Positions 17,302 through 25,630 of a DNA stretch of 64,000 nucleotides are shown here, piece by piece. Each line of letters opens with the position of its first letter. The stretch's first letter is position 1. The translations under genes and the position numbers were made by a program. The notes beneath the pieces were generated by a model. That model did not search any database, was not told the DNA's origin, and was given only the letters and a program-made list of their open reading frames with translations. The DNA is from Novosphingobium capsulatum NBRC 12533 (GTDB lineage: Bacteria; Pseudomonadota; Alphaproteobacteria; Sphingomonadales; Sphingomonadaceae): assembly GCF_001598375.1 (NCBI RefSeq), contig NZ_BCYV01000005.1, positions 372,001 through 436,000 of the forward strand. The letters are read 5' to 3'.

Positions 17302-18650
17302 GGATTGGATCCTGTAAGATTGAGGCCGGCAAGAAAGCCGGTGTCCACCCCGCCGGCGACAAAGCGCGGATCGGCCAGGATGCGGCGATGAAGCGGCGCC
17401 GTGGTCGGCAGCCCGTCGATGCGCAGGTGCTGGAGTGCCGCCGCCATGCGCGCCACGGCTTGTTCGCGCGTGGGACCATGAACGATCAGCTTGCCCAGCA
17501 GCGAATCATAGAATGGTGGAACCTCGCCGCCGTTGGCGATGTGGCTGTCCACCCGGACGCCCGGCCCGGCTGGCCAGGCCGCGCGAGCAACCACGCCGGG
17601 CGCCGGGCGGAAATCGGCGTCGGGATCTTCGGCATTGACGCGCACCTCGATCGCGTGGCCATGGGGCCGCACCATGGCCTGGGTCAGCCGCAGGGGATGG
17701 CCCATCGCCACGAGCAACTGCTGTTCCACCAGATCGACGCCGGTGATCGCCTCGGTCACCGGATGCTCCACCTGGATGCGGGCATTAAGCTCCAGGAAGT
17801 AGAACGAGAAATCGTCGGCATCGACGAGAAATTCGGCCGTGCCCGCGCCGCGATAGGCGATGTGACGGGCCAGGCGCACGGCCGCATCCTCGATGGCGGC
17901 GCGGGCGGCTGCGGGCATGGCCGGGGCAGGGGCTTCCTCCACCAGTTTCTGAAACCGGCGCTGGATCGAACAGTCGCGGGTGCCCAGGTGAATGGCATGC
18001 GTGCCATCGCCCAGGATCTGCACCTCGACATGGCGTCCGCGCGCGACGAACCGTTCGACATAGACCGCAGGGTTGCCAAACGATGCCTGCGCCTCGGCCC
18101 GCGCCATGGCCAGCGCGGCATCGAGGTCTTCGGCGCGGTCCACCCGGCGCATGCCCTTGCCGCCGCCGCCCGCCACCGCCTTGAGCAGCAGGGGATAGCC
18201 GGTTTCCTGGGCGCGGGCGGTCACATCTTGCGCCGTCTCCGCCGGACCGCCGGGCAGCACGGGAAGCCCGGCCGCCAGCGCGAGTGCCCGCGCAGCCAGC
18301 TTGTCGCCCATGCCTTCCAGCGTCTGCACGGCCGGGCCGACGAAGATCATCCTGGCCTGGGCCACCGCGCGGGCAAACGCCGCGTTTTCAGAGAGGAAGC
18401 CATAGCCAGGGTGCACCGCGTCGCAGCCATGCTCCACCGCCGCTGCCACCACCCGGTCGATCGCCAGATAGCTTTGCGGCGAAGGACCGGGGCCCAGCAC
18501 CGCCGTGGCACCAGCCAGGCGCGCCGGGAGAGAGGTGCTGTCTGCTTCCGAGACGCCAAGGACGGTCGCAATCCCCATGGCATGGGCGGTGCGCAGCACG
18601 CGCAAGGCGATCTCGCCGCGATTGGCGATGAACAGGCGTTTGATCGTCAT
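17298..18650 (-). CDS. biotin carboxylase subunit
   Basis: A 450-residue ATP-grasp biotin carboxylase (AccC/PccA N-terminal type) that carboxylates biotin on BCCP with ATP and bicarbonate. MTIKRLFIANRGEIALRVLR is the standard N-terminus, with ATP loop GGGGKGMRRV near residue 161, ERFVARGRHVEVQILGD, TRDCSIQRRFQKLVEEAPAP, and ELNARIQVEHPVTEAITG carrying the catalytic Arg. The start at 18650 is fixed by this N-terminus; an open frame continues to 18971 opposite no homology. It ends with ATGA overlapping the carboxyltransferase start. Its position identifies it as part of a dedicated carboxylase, not the fatty-acid AccC. Confidence 0.92.
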   Translation of the reverse strand: MTIKRLFIANRGEIALRVLRTAHAMGIATVLGVSEADSTSLPARLAGATAVLGPGPSPQSYLAIDRVVAAAVEHGCDAVHPGYGFLSENAAFARAVAQARMIFVGPAVQTLEGMGDKLAARALALAAGLPVLPGGPAETAQDVTARAQETGYPLLLKAVAGGGGKGMRRVDRAEDLDAALAMARAEAQASFGNPAVYVERFVARGRHVEVQILGDGTHAIHLGTRDCSIQRRFQKLVEEAPAPAMPAAARAAIEDAAVRLARHIAYRGAGTAEFLVDADDFSFYFLELNARIQVEHPVTEAITGVDLVEQQLLVAMGHPLRLTQAMVRPHGHAIEVRVNAEDPDADFRPAPGVVARAAWPAGPGVRVDSHIANGGEVPPFYDSLLGKLIVHGPTREQAVARMAAALQHLRIDGLPTTAPLHRRILADPRFVAGGVDTGFLAGLNLTGSNP

Positions 18651-18661
18651 GACGGATGCTT

Positions 18662-19135
18662 TCAGGTTAGGCGCACGAGCGGGGTGCCCTTGGCCACGAG
18701 TGCGCCGTTGGCGGCCAGTACGGCTACAACGGTTCCCGCGCGCCCGGCATGGACCGGGTTCATCAGCTTCATGGTTTCGACGATACCCACCACCGTATCG
18801 GGCATAATGGCGTCTCCCACAGCGACGAACGGCGGCGCGCCGGGCTGTGGCGCATGATAGAACGTGCCGGGCAGCGGGCTGGCGATCAGGTCGGGATCGG
18901 CCGCCGCTTCGCCGGCTGTCTCGGCGCTGGCCGGGCCAGCACCCGCCGATCCATCGCCCGCCCATTGCCATTCCTGGGTCAGGCCGCCATCGCCGCCACC
19001 GTCCTGGTCTGCCCCGCGTGACACGCGCAGGCGAAAGCGGCGGGTGGAAAGATCAAGCTCGCGATAGCCCGAATGCGCCAGGATCTCGGCAATCTCGGCC
19101 ACATCTTCGGCGGTCAATGGCAGGTCTGGAGTCAT
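18662..19135 (-). CDS. biotin carboxyl carrier protein
   Basis: A 157-residue BCCP. A poorly conserved N-terminus (LTAEDVAEIAEILAHSGYRELDL) and a Gly/Ala-rich linker lead to the biotinyl domain, with the biotinylated Lys123 in IVETMKLMNPV. IASPLPGTFYHAPQPGAPPFV is the AccB-type domain entry. It lies 11 bp before the biotin carboxylase start and 19 bp after the Tm-1-like stop, inside one operon. In place of the canonical E-A/V-M-K-M it reads ETMKL. Confidence 0.92.
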   Translation of the reverse strand: MTPDLPLTAEDVAEIAEILAHSGYRELDLSTRRFRLRVSRGADQDGGGDGGLTQEWQWAGDGSAGAGPASAETAGEAAADPDLIASPLPGTFYHAPQPGAPPFVAVGDAIMPDTVVGIVETMKLMNPVHAGRAGTVVAVLAANGALVAKGTPLVRLT

Positions 19136-19154
19136 CTTGGTCCCTTTGGACGGA

Positions 19155-20402
19155 TCAGGCCACGCACGCCGGCGCGTCGGCCAGCAGCGCCCGCGCCGTG
19201 GCGATCACGGCATCGGAAAAGGCTTCATCGTTGAAGTGCGCGTCCACGGCGGTGACGGGCACATGCGGCGGCATCACCTCGCGCAGGTATTGCGCAAAGG
19301 GGCCGGGCACCGATCGGTCCATGATGTGGCCGGCGGGGCTGTCATGGTTGGAAAAGCCGTGCAGCGGCGTGATCACGCGGACCGGCCCCTGCGCATCGCG
19401 CACATTGGCGGCCAGGTGATCGGCCAGCTTGCGCAGGTCCTCGATCGTGGTGCGTACGGCGGTCAGCTGCGGATTGTGTTCGTGATAGCTCCGGCCAGGA
19501 AACTGCGCGCGCGCCGCGTCGATCGGTCCGGCGATGATGAAATCGGCATTGCCCGGCGCCAGGATCGTGGGAATGCCGCGCGCCAGGGCCGCCTTGCCGC
19601 GATCCGGGCCGCTGTCGGCCAATCCCCCCATCAGGTGATCGAGGATTTCGGTCTGCGACAGATCGAGCACCAGGGCCACGTCCTTGGCCTGGGCCAGGCC
19701 ATCCAGCGTTGGCCCGCCCGCGCCAGAGGAATGGAACACCATCACTTCGCAGCCATCGCGCTCCAGCGCCTCGCGGATGCGACGCACAGACGCTTCGGTC
19801 GTGCCCAGCGTGGTGATCAGCACCAGCGGCTTTTCGGCCGGGGCGTTGCGATCATAACCCCGCGCCATGCCGGCAACGGCGCGCGCGGCGTTGCCAAAGA
19901 CATCGCGGCTGATGGTGTTGAGGCCAGAGATATCGGTCACCGCGTTCATCATCGCGATGTCCTTGATGCCCATGTAGGGCTTGGTGAAACCCGAGGCCAT
20001 GGTCGAGACGATCAGCTTGGGCAGGCCATAGGGAAACGTCTGCATCAGCGCGCCGGCCAGGGCCGAACCCATCGAACCGCCGATGGCAAGGATGCCGGAA
20101 ATCGGCTCGCGCGCATCCCAGGCGTGGGCGGCGGCGATCGCGCCCTTGATCATGGCCGCCTGGCATTTGCCCTCGTGGCCCAGGGCGCGCACCCTCGGCA
20201 TGGTCATGCCGGCTGCGGCGGCGACGTCTTCCGGCGCAATTTCCGCGCCGCCCAGGGTGCGCCGGACGCTGGGATCGAGGTGCACCACGCGCACGCCTGC
20301 CGCTTCCAGCGCGGCACGGGTGAAGCGGGCCTCTTCCTCCTTGGTATCCTGCGTAATGACAAGCAGCACGCTGGGCGCTGTGGCGCCTTGGCTCTGGGTC
20401 AT
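19155..20402 (-). CDS. Tm-1-like ATP-binding protein (UPF0261)
   Basis: A 415-residue protein of the UPF0261/Tm-1-like family, named for the N-terminal domain of the tomato virus-resistance protein Tm-1. ILAIGGSMGSALAGALMQTFPYGLPKLIVSTMASG, DIAMMNAVTDISGLNTISRDVFGNAA and a C-terminal half with GNADFIIAGP are family signatures. Bacterial function is not established; ATP binding is expected. ATG 20402 has GGGAGAG upstream. It is the first gene of the carboxylase operon and divergent from iclR. As leading gene of an ATP-dependent carboxylase set it could activate the substrate by phosphorylation; this is a hypothesis. Confidence 0.85.
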   Translation of the reverse strand: MTQSQGATAPSVLLVITQDTKEEEARFTRAALEAAGVRVVHLDPSVRRTLGGAEIAPEDVAAAAGMTMPRVRALGHEGKCQAAMIKGAIAAAHAWDAREPISGILAIGGSMGSALAGALMQTFPYGLPKLIVSTMASGFTKPYMGIKDIAMMNAVTDISGLNTISRDVFGNAARAVAGMARGYDRNAPAEKPLVLITTLGTTEASVRRIREALERDGCEVMVFHSSGAGGPTLDGLAQAKDVALVLDLSQTEILDHLMGGLADSGPDRGKAALARGIPTILAPGNADFIIAGPIDAARAQFPGRSYHEHNPQLTAVRTTIEDLRKLADHLAANVRDAQGPVRVITPLHGFSNHDSPAGHIMDRSVPGPFAQYLREVMPPHVPVTAVDAHFNDEAFSDAVIATARALLADAPACVA

Positions 20403-20474
20403 GGTCGGTTCTCTCCCTTGGCCTTGATGTTGCGCCAATGGATTTGACTTTGCCACCGGCTGCGCCATTCTTCC

Positions 20475-20491
20475 GTTTCACAAGATGAAAC
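20475..20491. promoter_or_regulatory. candidate IclR operator, site 1
   Basis: The inverted repeat GTTTCA-caaga-TGAAAC (6-bp arms) lies in the 122-bp gap between the divergent Tm-1-like gene and iclR. It matches site 2 at 21389-21405 in 13 of 17 positions. IclR-family dimers bind such pseudo-palindromes, so it probably controls both the carboxylase operon and iclR itself. Confidence 0.65.
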
Positions 20492-20524
20492 CATAACGAG
20501 CCGCAGCAGCGGTCGGGAGACAGG

Positions 20525-21412
20525 ATGCAGGATCGGAAGGTGAAGACCGTCCGCGCGTTGGAGCGTGGCCTGGATGTCTTGCTGCAGGTGCAGGCCCGCC
20601 GCGCGGCCAGCCTGCACGAAATGCATGTGGCGCTGGGCCTGCCCAAGGCGACGTTGCTGCGCATGCTGCAGACGCTGGGCCAGAAAGGGCTGATATGGCA
20701 GCGGCTTGCCGACGGTGCCTATCTGCCCCACGTCGATGCCCGGGCGCGTTCGCAGGCGCTGACGCTGGAGCATGTCGCCGAGGTGGCCTCGCCCTGGCTC
20801 AAGGCACTGTCGACGCGCGTCTCGTGGCCATCGGTGCTCGCCATGCCGCGCCTCGATCACATGGAGATCGTGGAAACTAACAGCCCGCTGTTCCGACTCG
20901 ATTCGGCCACGCTCGGCCCGGTTGGCGTCAAGCTTTCCTATATCCACACCGCCACCGGGCGGGCCTATCTCGCCGCCTGCCGCGAGGAAGAGCGCGAGGC
21001 GATCATCACCCGCCTGCGCCCTCGCAACCCGCAAGAAGGTAGCGAAGCCGATCTGCGCGCGATCCTGGCTGAAACACGCTCTCGCGGCTATGCTGCGCGC
21101 GAGCCGCTGCACCCATGGCCGGATCGGTCGAGGCAACTGGTGCTGCGCGACGGGCGCCGATCGATGGCGGTGCCGATCCTGCTGGATGGTGCGCCGGTGG
21201 CCTCGATCAACATCACCTGGCCGGCCAAGCGCGGCACCGATGATGCGGTCATGCTGCGCCATCTGGGTGCGCTCAAGCATACTGCGCGCGAAATCGCCAT
21301 GGCGATCGAACGCGCGGCCTTGGCGGCGGAGGGGCGGGCGCCAAGCGGCGCGATCATGGCCCAGTTTACCGCAGCGAGCGCGAAACGCGTTTCACCTGGT
21401 GAAAATAGTTAG
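20525..21412 (+). CDS. IclR-family transcriptional regulator
   Basis: A 295-residue regulator. The winged helix-turn-helix occupies about residues 8-65 (VRALERGLDVLLQV ... LGLPKATLLRMLQTLGQKGLI), followed by the GAF-like effector domain (SYIHTATGRAYLAACREEE, SRGYAAREP, SMAVPILLDGAPVASINI). Many IclR proteins sense aromatic or keto-acid metabolites. It is divergent from the carboxylase operon and lies just before the oxidoreductase gene. Palindromic candidate sites occur on both sides of it. Confidence 0.92.
   Translation: MQDRKVKTVRALERGLDVLLQVQARRAASLHEMHVALGLPKATLLRMLQTLGQKGLIWQRLADGAYLPHVDARARSQALTLEHVAEVASPWLKALSTRVSWPSVLAMPRLDHMEIVETNSPLFRLDSATLGPVGVKLSYIHTATGRAYLAACREEEREAIITRLRPRNPQEGSEADLRAILAETRSRGYAAREPLHPWPDRSRQLVLRDGRRSMAVPILLDGAPVASINITWPAKRGTDDAVMLRHLGALKHTAREIAMAIERAALAAEGRAPSGAIMAQFTAASAKRVSPGENS
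21389..21405. promoter_or_regulatory. candidate IclR operator, site 2
   Basis: GTTTCACCTGGTGAAAA contains a perfect 15-bp palindrome (TTTCACC-T-GGTGAAA). It overlaps the last codons of iclR, about 100 bp before the oxidoreductase start, and shares GTTTCAC..G.TGAAA with site 1. An adjoining GAAACGCGTTTC (21382-21393) is also palindromic. Confidence 0.6.
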
Positions 21413-21503
21413 TCTAGCTGATTAATTTGCCCGTCGCCTGTGCCATGATTGGCAACAAGGCGTAAGAAGCAGACCATATGCCATGGGGGAGATGGACGGC
21501 TAT

Positions 21504-22517
21504 ATGCGGCAATGGCTTATCCGCAAGGGCGCGCAATCGCTTGACGACATGGCGCTGGTCAACGTGCCGGAGCCGCAGCCTGGCCCTGGCGAAGTGGCGG
21601 TACGCGTGCGGGCCTGCTCGCTCAACTATCGCGATCAGTTGATCCCGCTGGGCCACTATTTCGGCGGCGCAGTCGATCGTGACACCGTGCCGCTGTCTGA
21701 CGGCGCGGGAGAGATCGTGGCGGTGGGGGAAGGGGTGACTGGCCTGGCCGTGGGTGACCGCGTCGCTGGCCTGTTTTTCCAGAACTGGGACGATGGACCG
21801 CCCAATCCCGGTTCCGGTCCCGCGCTCGGCGCGCCGCCCGCCACCGGCATGCTCCAGGATGTGGTGGTGCTGCCCGCCCACGGCGTGGTGCCCATCGCCG
21901 CCAGCCTGTCGTTCGAGGAAGCGGCCTGCCTGCCCTGCGCCGGGGTCACGGCCTGGCATGCCTTGATGGAAGGGCCAAGGCCGGTCGGGCCGGGGCGTTC
22001 GGTGCTGGTGCTGGGCACCGGCGGGGTTTCGCTGCTCGCCGCACAGATCGCGCTGGCGGCCGGGGCGCGGGTGATCGCCACGTCATCGTCCGATGAAAAG
22101 CTGGAGCGGGTGCGTGCCATGGGCGTGCACGAAACGATCAATTATCGCACCACGCCCGATTGGGGCGTGCGCGCGGCAGAGCTTGCCGGCGGCGGGGTGG
22201 ACCATGTCGTCGAAGTCGGCGGTGCCGGCACCCTGGCGCAAAGCATCCAGGCGGTCGGCTTTGCTGGTGAGATCGCGCTGATCGGCGTCTTGACCCGCAG
22301 TGGCGATACCAGCCCGCATGGGCTGATGATCAAGGGCGCCAGCCTGCGCGGCATCTTCGTCGGCTCGGCCGGCATGGCGCGCCGGCTGCACCAGTTCATC
22401 GATGCCCACAGCATCAAGCCGGTGATCGATCGCCGCTTTGCCATGGAGCAGGCACGCGAGGCCTGGGAGTATCAGGCATCGGCAGGGTTGTTTGGCAAGG
22501 TCGTGATCACGGTGTGA
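21504..22517 (+). CDS. medium-chain NAD(P)-dependent oxidoreductase, zinc-free quinone-reductase type
   Basis: A 337-residue MDR-superfamily enzyme. The N-terminal GroES-like domain has CSLNYRDQLIPLGHYFGG instead of the GHE zinc motif, and LPCAGVTAWHAL leads to the Rossmann domain with VLVLGTGGVSLLAAQIALAAGA. No structural-zinc cysteine cluster is visible, so this is probably a quinone-oxidoreductase-like or enoyl/acrylyl-reductase-like enzyme. ATG 21504 is preferred because GGGGGAG sits 12 bases upstream; ATGs at 21483 and 21492 are alternatives. It opens the rightward operon behind candidate IclR site 2. Confidence 0.85.
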   Translation: MRQWLIRKGAQSLDDMALVNVPEPQPGPGEVAVRVRACSLNYRDQLIPLGHYFGGAVDRDTVPLSDGAGEIVAVGEGVTGLAVGDRVAGLFFQNWDDGPPNPGSGPALGAPPATGMLQDVVVLPAHGVVPIAASLSFEEAACLPCAGVTAWHALMEGPRPVGPGRSVLVLGTGGVSLLAAQIALAAGARVIATSSSDEKLERVRAMGVHETINYRTTPDWGVRAAELAGGGVDHVVEVGGAGTLAQSIQAVGFAGEIALIGVLTRSGDTSPHGLMIKGASLRGIFVGSAGMARRLHQFIDAHSIKPVIDRRFAMEQAREAWEYQASAGLFGKVVITV

Positions 22518-22649
22518 TCGCCGGCCCTGGGCCAGAGCAGGCGTGACGCGGCCCGATAGCGGCCGGCACGCCAAGGGAAGAGGATGCGCGCATGGTGCGA
22601 CGTCGGGTTTCCGGCGGTGGGCGCGTGCGCAAGGGGAAAGGACAAGCCG

Positions 22650-23222
22650 TTGGACCAGCTTACGTCTGCCGTCACACCGGCCGCCACGCTCGGCTATGGC
22701 CAGCCGATCGGCGGAATTTGCCAGACTGCGTTCGTGGTGCGCGATATCAACGCCGCGATCGACCACTTCATCCGCGATTGCGGGGCAGGGCCATTTTTCC
22801 TGCTACCCCATTTCCTCACCGAGGGGCAGGTCTATCGCGGCACGCCGTCCACCGCAGACGTGGCGATCGCCATGGGTTTTGCCGGGCACATGCAGATCGA
22901 ATTGATCCAGCCGCTCGATGATAACCCGTCGGTCTATCGCGAAACGATCGAGGCGCGCGGCCATGGCTTCCACCACGTTGGCATTGCCTGCCGCGATGTC
23001 GATGCGGCGCTACCCGGCTACCTGCAACGCGGCTATACCATGGCCTTTCGCGCCCCGGTGCCCACGGGGGGCGCTGTCGCCTATCTCGAAGGGGGGCATG
23101 ATGGCGCGCCGGGCTTTGTCGAACTGATCCCCGCCACGCCCGACATGGACCGCCATTTCACTGCGATGTGGCAGGCATCGCGCGGGTGGGACGGCAGCGA
23201 TCCGGTAAGGCCCTTCCTGTGA
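22650..23222 (+). CDS. VOC-superfamily (glyoxalase/dioxygenase-like) protein
   Basis: A 190-residue vicinal-oxygen-chelate protein with two beta-alpha-beta-beta-beta modules. QTAFVVRDINAAIDHFIRD begins the first and FHHVGIACRDVDAALPGYLQRGY the second; His in HHVGIA and Glu in GFVELIPA are plausible metal ligands. Substrate unknown; relatives include epimerases, glyoxalases and extradiol-type dioxygenases. The best start is TTG 22650, with GGAAAGGA just upstream; an ATG at 22584 gives a longer, unconserved N-terminus. Its stop overlaps the transporter start by 4 bp (GTGA). Confidence 0.78.
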   Translation: MDQLTSAVTPAATLGYGQPIGGICQTAFVVRDINAAIDHFIRDCGAGPFFLLPHFLTEGQVYRGTPSTADVAIAMGFAGHMQIELIQPLDDNPSVYRETIEARGHGFHHVGIACRDVDAALPGYLQRGYTMAFRAPVPTGGAVAYLEGGHDGAPGFVELIPATPDMDRHFTAMWQASRGWDGSDPVRPFL

Positions 23223-24493
23223 GCGGGCGGGCCCACGCGCCAGCGCGCGCCAGCAGCGGCTATCAGGTCTGGGTGACCGGTCTGCTCAGCCTCAATTTCG
23301 GCATCCTGTTCTTCGATCGCAACGCGCTCAACTTTCTCATGCCGTTCGTCCAGCCCGATCTGGGCCTGTCGAACACGCAGGTTGGGCTGTTTTCCTCGGC
23401 CCTCTCGCTCACCTGGGCCTTGTCGGGCTTTGTCGTGGGGCGCGTTTCGGATCGGCTTGGCGCGCAAAAGGCCGTGGTGGTGGTCGCCACCTTGGCGTTT
23501 TGCCTGTGCTCGGTGGTGTCGGGCTTTGCCACTTCGTTTCTCATGCTGCTTGGCGCCCGCCTGCTGATGGGCGCGGCCGAAGGCGGGGTCATGCCCGTCA
23601 GCCATGCCATGATCGTGGGCGAGGTATCGCCGGAACGGCGGGGCATGGCGATGGGCGTGGCCCAGAACCTGGGCTCCAATCTGCTCGGCTCGGGGCTCGC
23701 GCCGATCCTGCTGGTGCCACTGGCGGTCGCCTATGGCTGGCGTGAGGGGTTCTATCTGGCGGCGGCGCCAGGCGTGATTACTGCGGCGCTGATCTGGTTC
23801 ACCCTACGTGAACCTCCTGCGGTTGAGCATCATGACGATGCGCCGCGCGTGACGCTACGCGCCGCGTTTGCCCACCGCAACGTGTTGCTGTGTGCGTTGA
23901 TCGCGATCCTGCTGGTGTCCTATCTGGTGGTGTGCTGGGCGTTCATGCCGCTGTTTCTCACCAAGGGGCGCGGGTTCGATCCGGGCACGATGGGCTGGCT
24001 CATGGCCACGCTGGGCATTTCGGCGGGGATCGGCAGCTTTGCCGTGCCGGCGCTGTCCGATGCCATTGGCCGCCGCCCGGTGATGATCGCCTTTTCGTTC
24101 CTGGGTGCGATCCTGCCGCTGGGCGCCATCTACTATGGTGGCTCGGCCTGGCTCTTGGGCGCCATCTTCTTCTTTGGCTGGGCGCTCAACGGCCTGTTCC
24201 CGATGTTCATGGCCACGATCCCGGCCGAAAGCGTCGACCCGCGGCTGACCGCCACCCTGACCGGCGTGGTCATGGGCATCGGCGAAGTGCTGGGCGGGGT
24301 GCTCAGCCCGTTTCTGGCCGGCTTCCTGGCCGACGCCTATGGCTTGGCTGCGCCGGTGTGGCTGATGCTCGTGCTGTGCCTGGCGGCCGGTGTGCTGGCG
24401 CTGGGCCTTGAGGAAAGCGCACCACGCGTGCTCGCGCGGCGGGCGGCATCGGGCCGCCATCCCGTAACACCGGGGGTCGTGCCAAGCGCCTGA
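23219..24493 (+). CDS. MFS transporter
   Basis: A 424-residue major-facilitator protein with about 12 hydrophobic segments. The loop 2-3 signature is GRVSDRLGAQKA and the loop 8-9 version is LSDAIGRRPVM. GAAEGGVMPVSHAMIVGEVSPERRGMAMG suggests the anion:cation/aromatic acid symporter group, so uptake of an organic acid is likely. The start is GTG 23219, overlapping the VOC stop (GTGA), so translation is coupled to the catabolic genes. Confidence 0.9.
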   Translation: MSGRAHAPARASSGYQVWVTGLLSLNFGILFFDRNALNFLMPFVQPDLGLSNTQVGLFSSALSLTWALSGFVVGRVSDRLGAQKAVVVVATLAFCLCSVVSGFATSFLMLLGARLLMGAAEGGVMPVSHAMIVGEVSPERRGMAMGVAQNLGSNLLGSGLAPILLVPLAVAYGWREGFYLAAAPGVITAALIWFTLREPPAVEHHDDAPRVTLRAAFAHRNVLLCALIAILLVSYLVVCWAFMPLFLTKGRGFDPGTMGWLMATLGISAGIGSFAVPALSDAIGRRPVMIAFSFLGAILPLGAIYYGGSAWLLGAIFFFGWALNGLFPMFMATIPAESVDPRLTATLTGVVMGIGEVLGGVLSPFLAGFLADAYGLAAPVWLMLVLCLAAGVLALGLEESAPRVLARRAASGRHPVTPGVVPSA

Positions 24494-24522
24494 TCTTGTT
24501 CTCGTTGGGGGAGTTCACGCCG

Positions 24523-25452
24523 ATGAATGCCGTGCAACGCTACGCCACCGATGCCATCGCGCCCGACCAGCGCCTGTCGTATTGGAATGATCTGGTCGAT
24601 CGCATCTATTCCGGCACCTATGTGAAAACCCAGGGCCGCGATTTCGTGGGCGAAATGTGGTCATGGACGGTGGGTGACCTTGCCATGATCCGCCCGCGCT
24701 CGACCGCCTCATTCGTGGGGCGGCAGGGTGATCAGGCCACGACCGAGCGGTTGATCCTGCACCTGCAATGCCGCGGCCGCAGTTTGCATCGCCAGGGGCA
24801 GGCGGAAAGCCTGCTCGAAGCCGGCGATTTCGTGATTGGATCGCCGCACCAGTCCTACACGCTCGATCTTTCCGCGCATGAACTGCTGGTGGTGGAGTTC
24901 CCGCGCGCGCCGCTCGCCGAACGCGTGCCCGGCCTCGATGACATGCTCAGCCGCCGCCTGTGCGGGGCCAGTCCGGGCGGCCGGGTATTCCACGATTTCC
25001 TGCGCTCGCTGTGGCACCAGGGCGATCAAAGCGGGCAGGACATGGCCTGGCAGCAGGGCGTGAGTGCCGTGTTCTATGACCTCGCCGCGCTCGCCATGCG
25101 CGGCGCCACCCATCCTGAAGAGCGCGTGACCGATCATGCCCTGCGCGACAAGGTGGTGGCGCTGGTCGATGCTCATCTGGGCGATCCGGCGCTGCGCACG
25201 CAGACCCTCGCTGATGCCTGCCACACCTCGGTCCGCACGGTGCAGAACGTGTTTGCCATGATGGGCACCACGCCCAGCGCCTATATCCTCGAGCGGCGCC
25301 TGCAGCGCGCGGCCGATCGCATTACCGGCAGCCCTGGCGCCAGCATCACGCAGATCGCATTCGAAATGGGATTTAACGACAGCGCCTATTTCGCGCGCTG
25401 TTTTCGCCAGCGCTTTGGCGTGGCGCCGCGCGAATGGCGCGCCGGCAATTGA
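24523..25452 (+). CDS. AraC-family transcriptional regulator
   Basis: A 309-residue regulator. The N-terminal part resembles the AraC-binding-like domain (LHRQGQAESLLEAGDFVIGSPHQSYTLDL), and the C-terminal two-helix-turn-helix domain spans about residues 205-305 (SVRTVQNVFAMMGTTPSAYILERRLQRAADRI ... ITQIAFEMGFNDSAYFARCFRQRFGVAPREWR). ATG 24523 is favoured, with GGGGGA 12 bases upstream; TTG 24496 is possible. It stands between the transporter and the TonB receptor, and direct repeats just after it suggest it controls the receptor and the dioxygenase genes. Confidence 0.92.
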   Translation: MNAVQRYATDAIAPDQRLSYWNDLVDRIYSGTYVKTQGRDFVGEMWSWTVGDLAMIRPRSTASFVGRQGDQATTERLILHLQCRGRSLHRQGQAESLLEAGDFVIGSPHQSYTLDLSAHELLVVEFPRAPLAERVPGLDDMLSRRLCGASPGGRVFHDFLRSLWHQGDQSGQDMAWQQGVSAVFYDLAALAMRGATHPEERVTDHALRDKVVALVDAHLGDPALRTQTLADACHTSVRTVQNVFAMMGTTPSAYILERRLQRAADRITGSPGASITQIAFEMGFNDSAYFARCFRQRFGVAPREWRAGN

Positions 25453-25461
25453 ACCTTGCCG

Positions 25462-25494
25462 GCTGAATTGTTCGGGCGCGCTGAATTTTTCGGG
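25462..25494 (+). promoter_or_regulatory. candidate AraC binding direct repeat
   Basis: Two copies of GCTGAATT(G/T)TTCGGG, at 25462-25476 and 25480-25494, are 14/15 identical and 18 bp apart in the same orientation. They lie in the 178-bp gap between araC and the TonB receptor gene. AraC-type activators typically bind direct repeats upstream of the promoter. Confidence 0.6.
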
Positions 25495-25630
25495 GTGGTT
25501 GCGCCAGAATCCTGATCGGCTTGCGCACCAATGCAAGCGCAGATCACCCCGAACACCTACCATCGTCCACAGCGGATCGGATGTCAGGGGAATCCGGGCA
25601 CAACCCGCATCGAAAAAAGGGAGAGAGACC

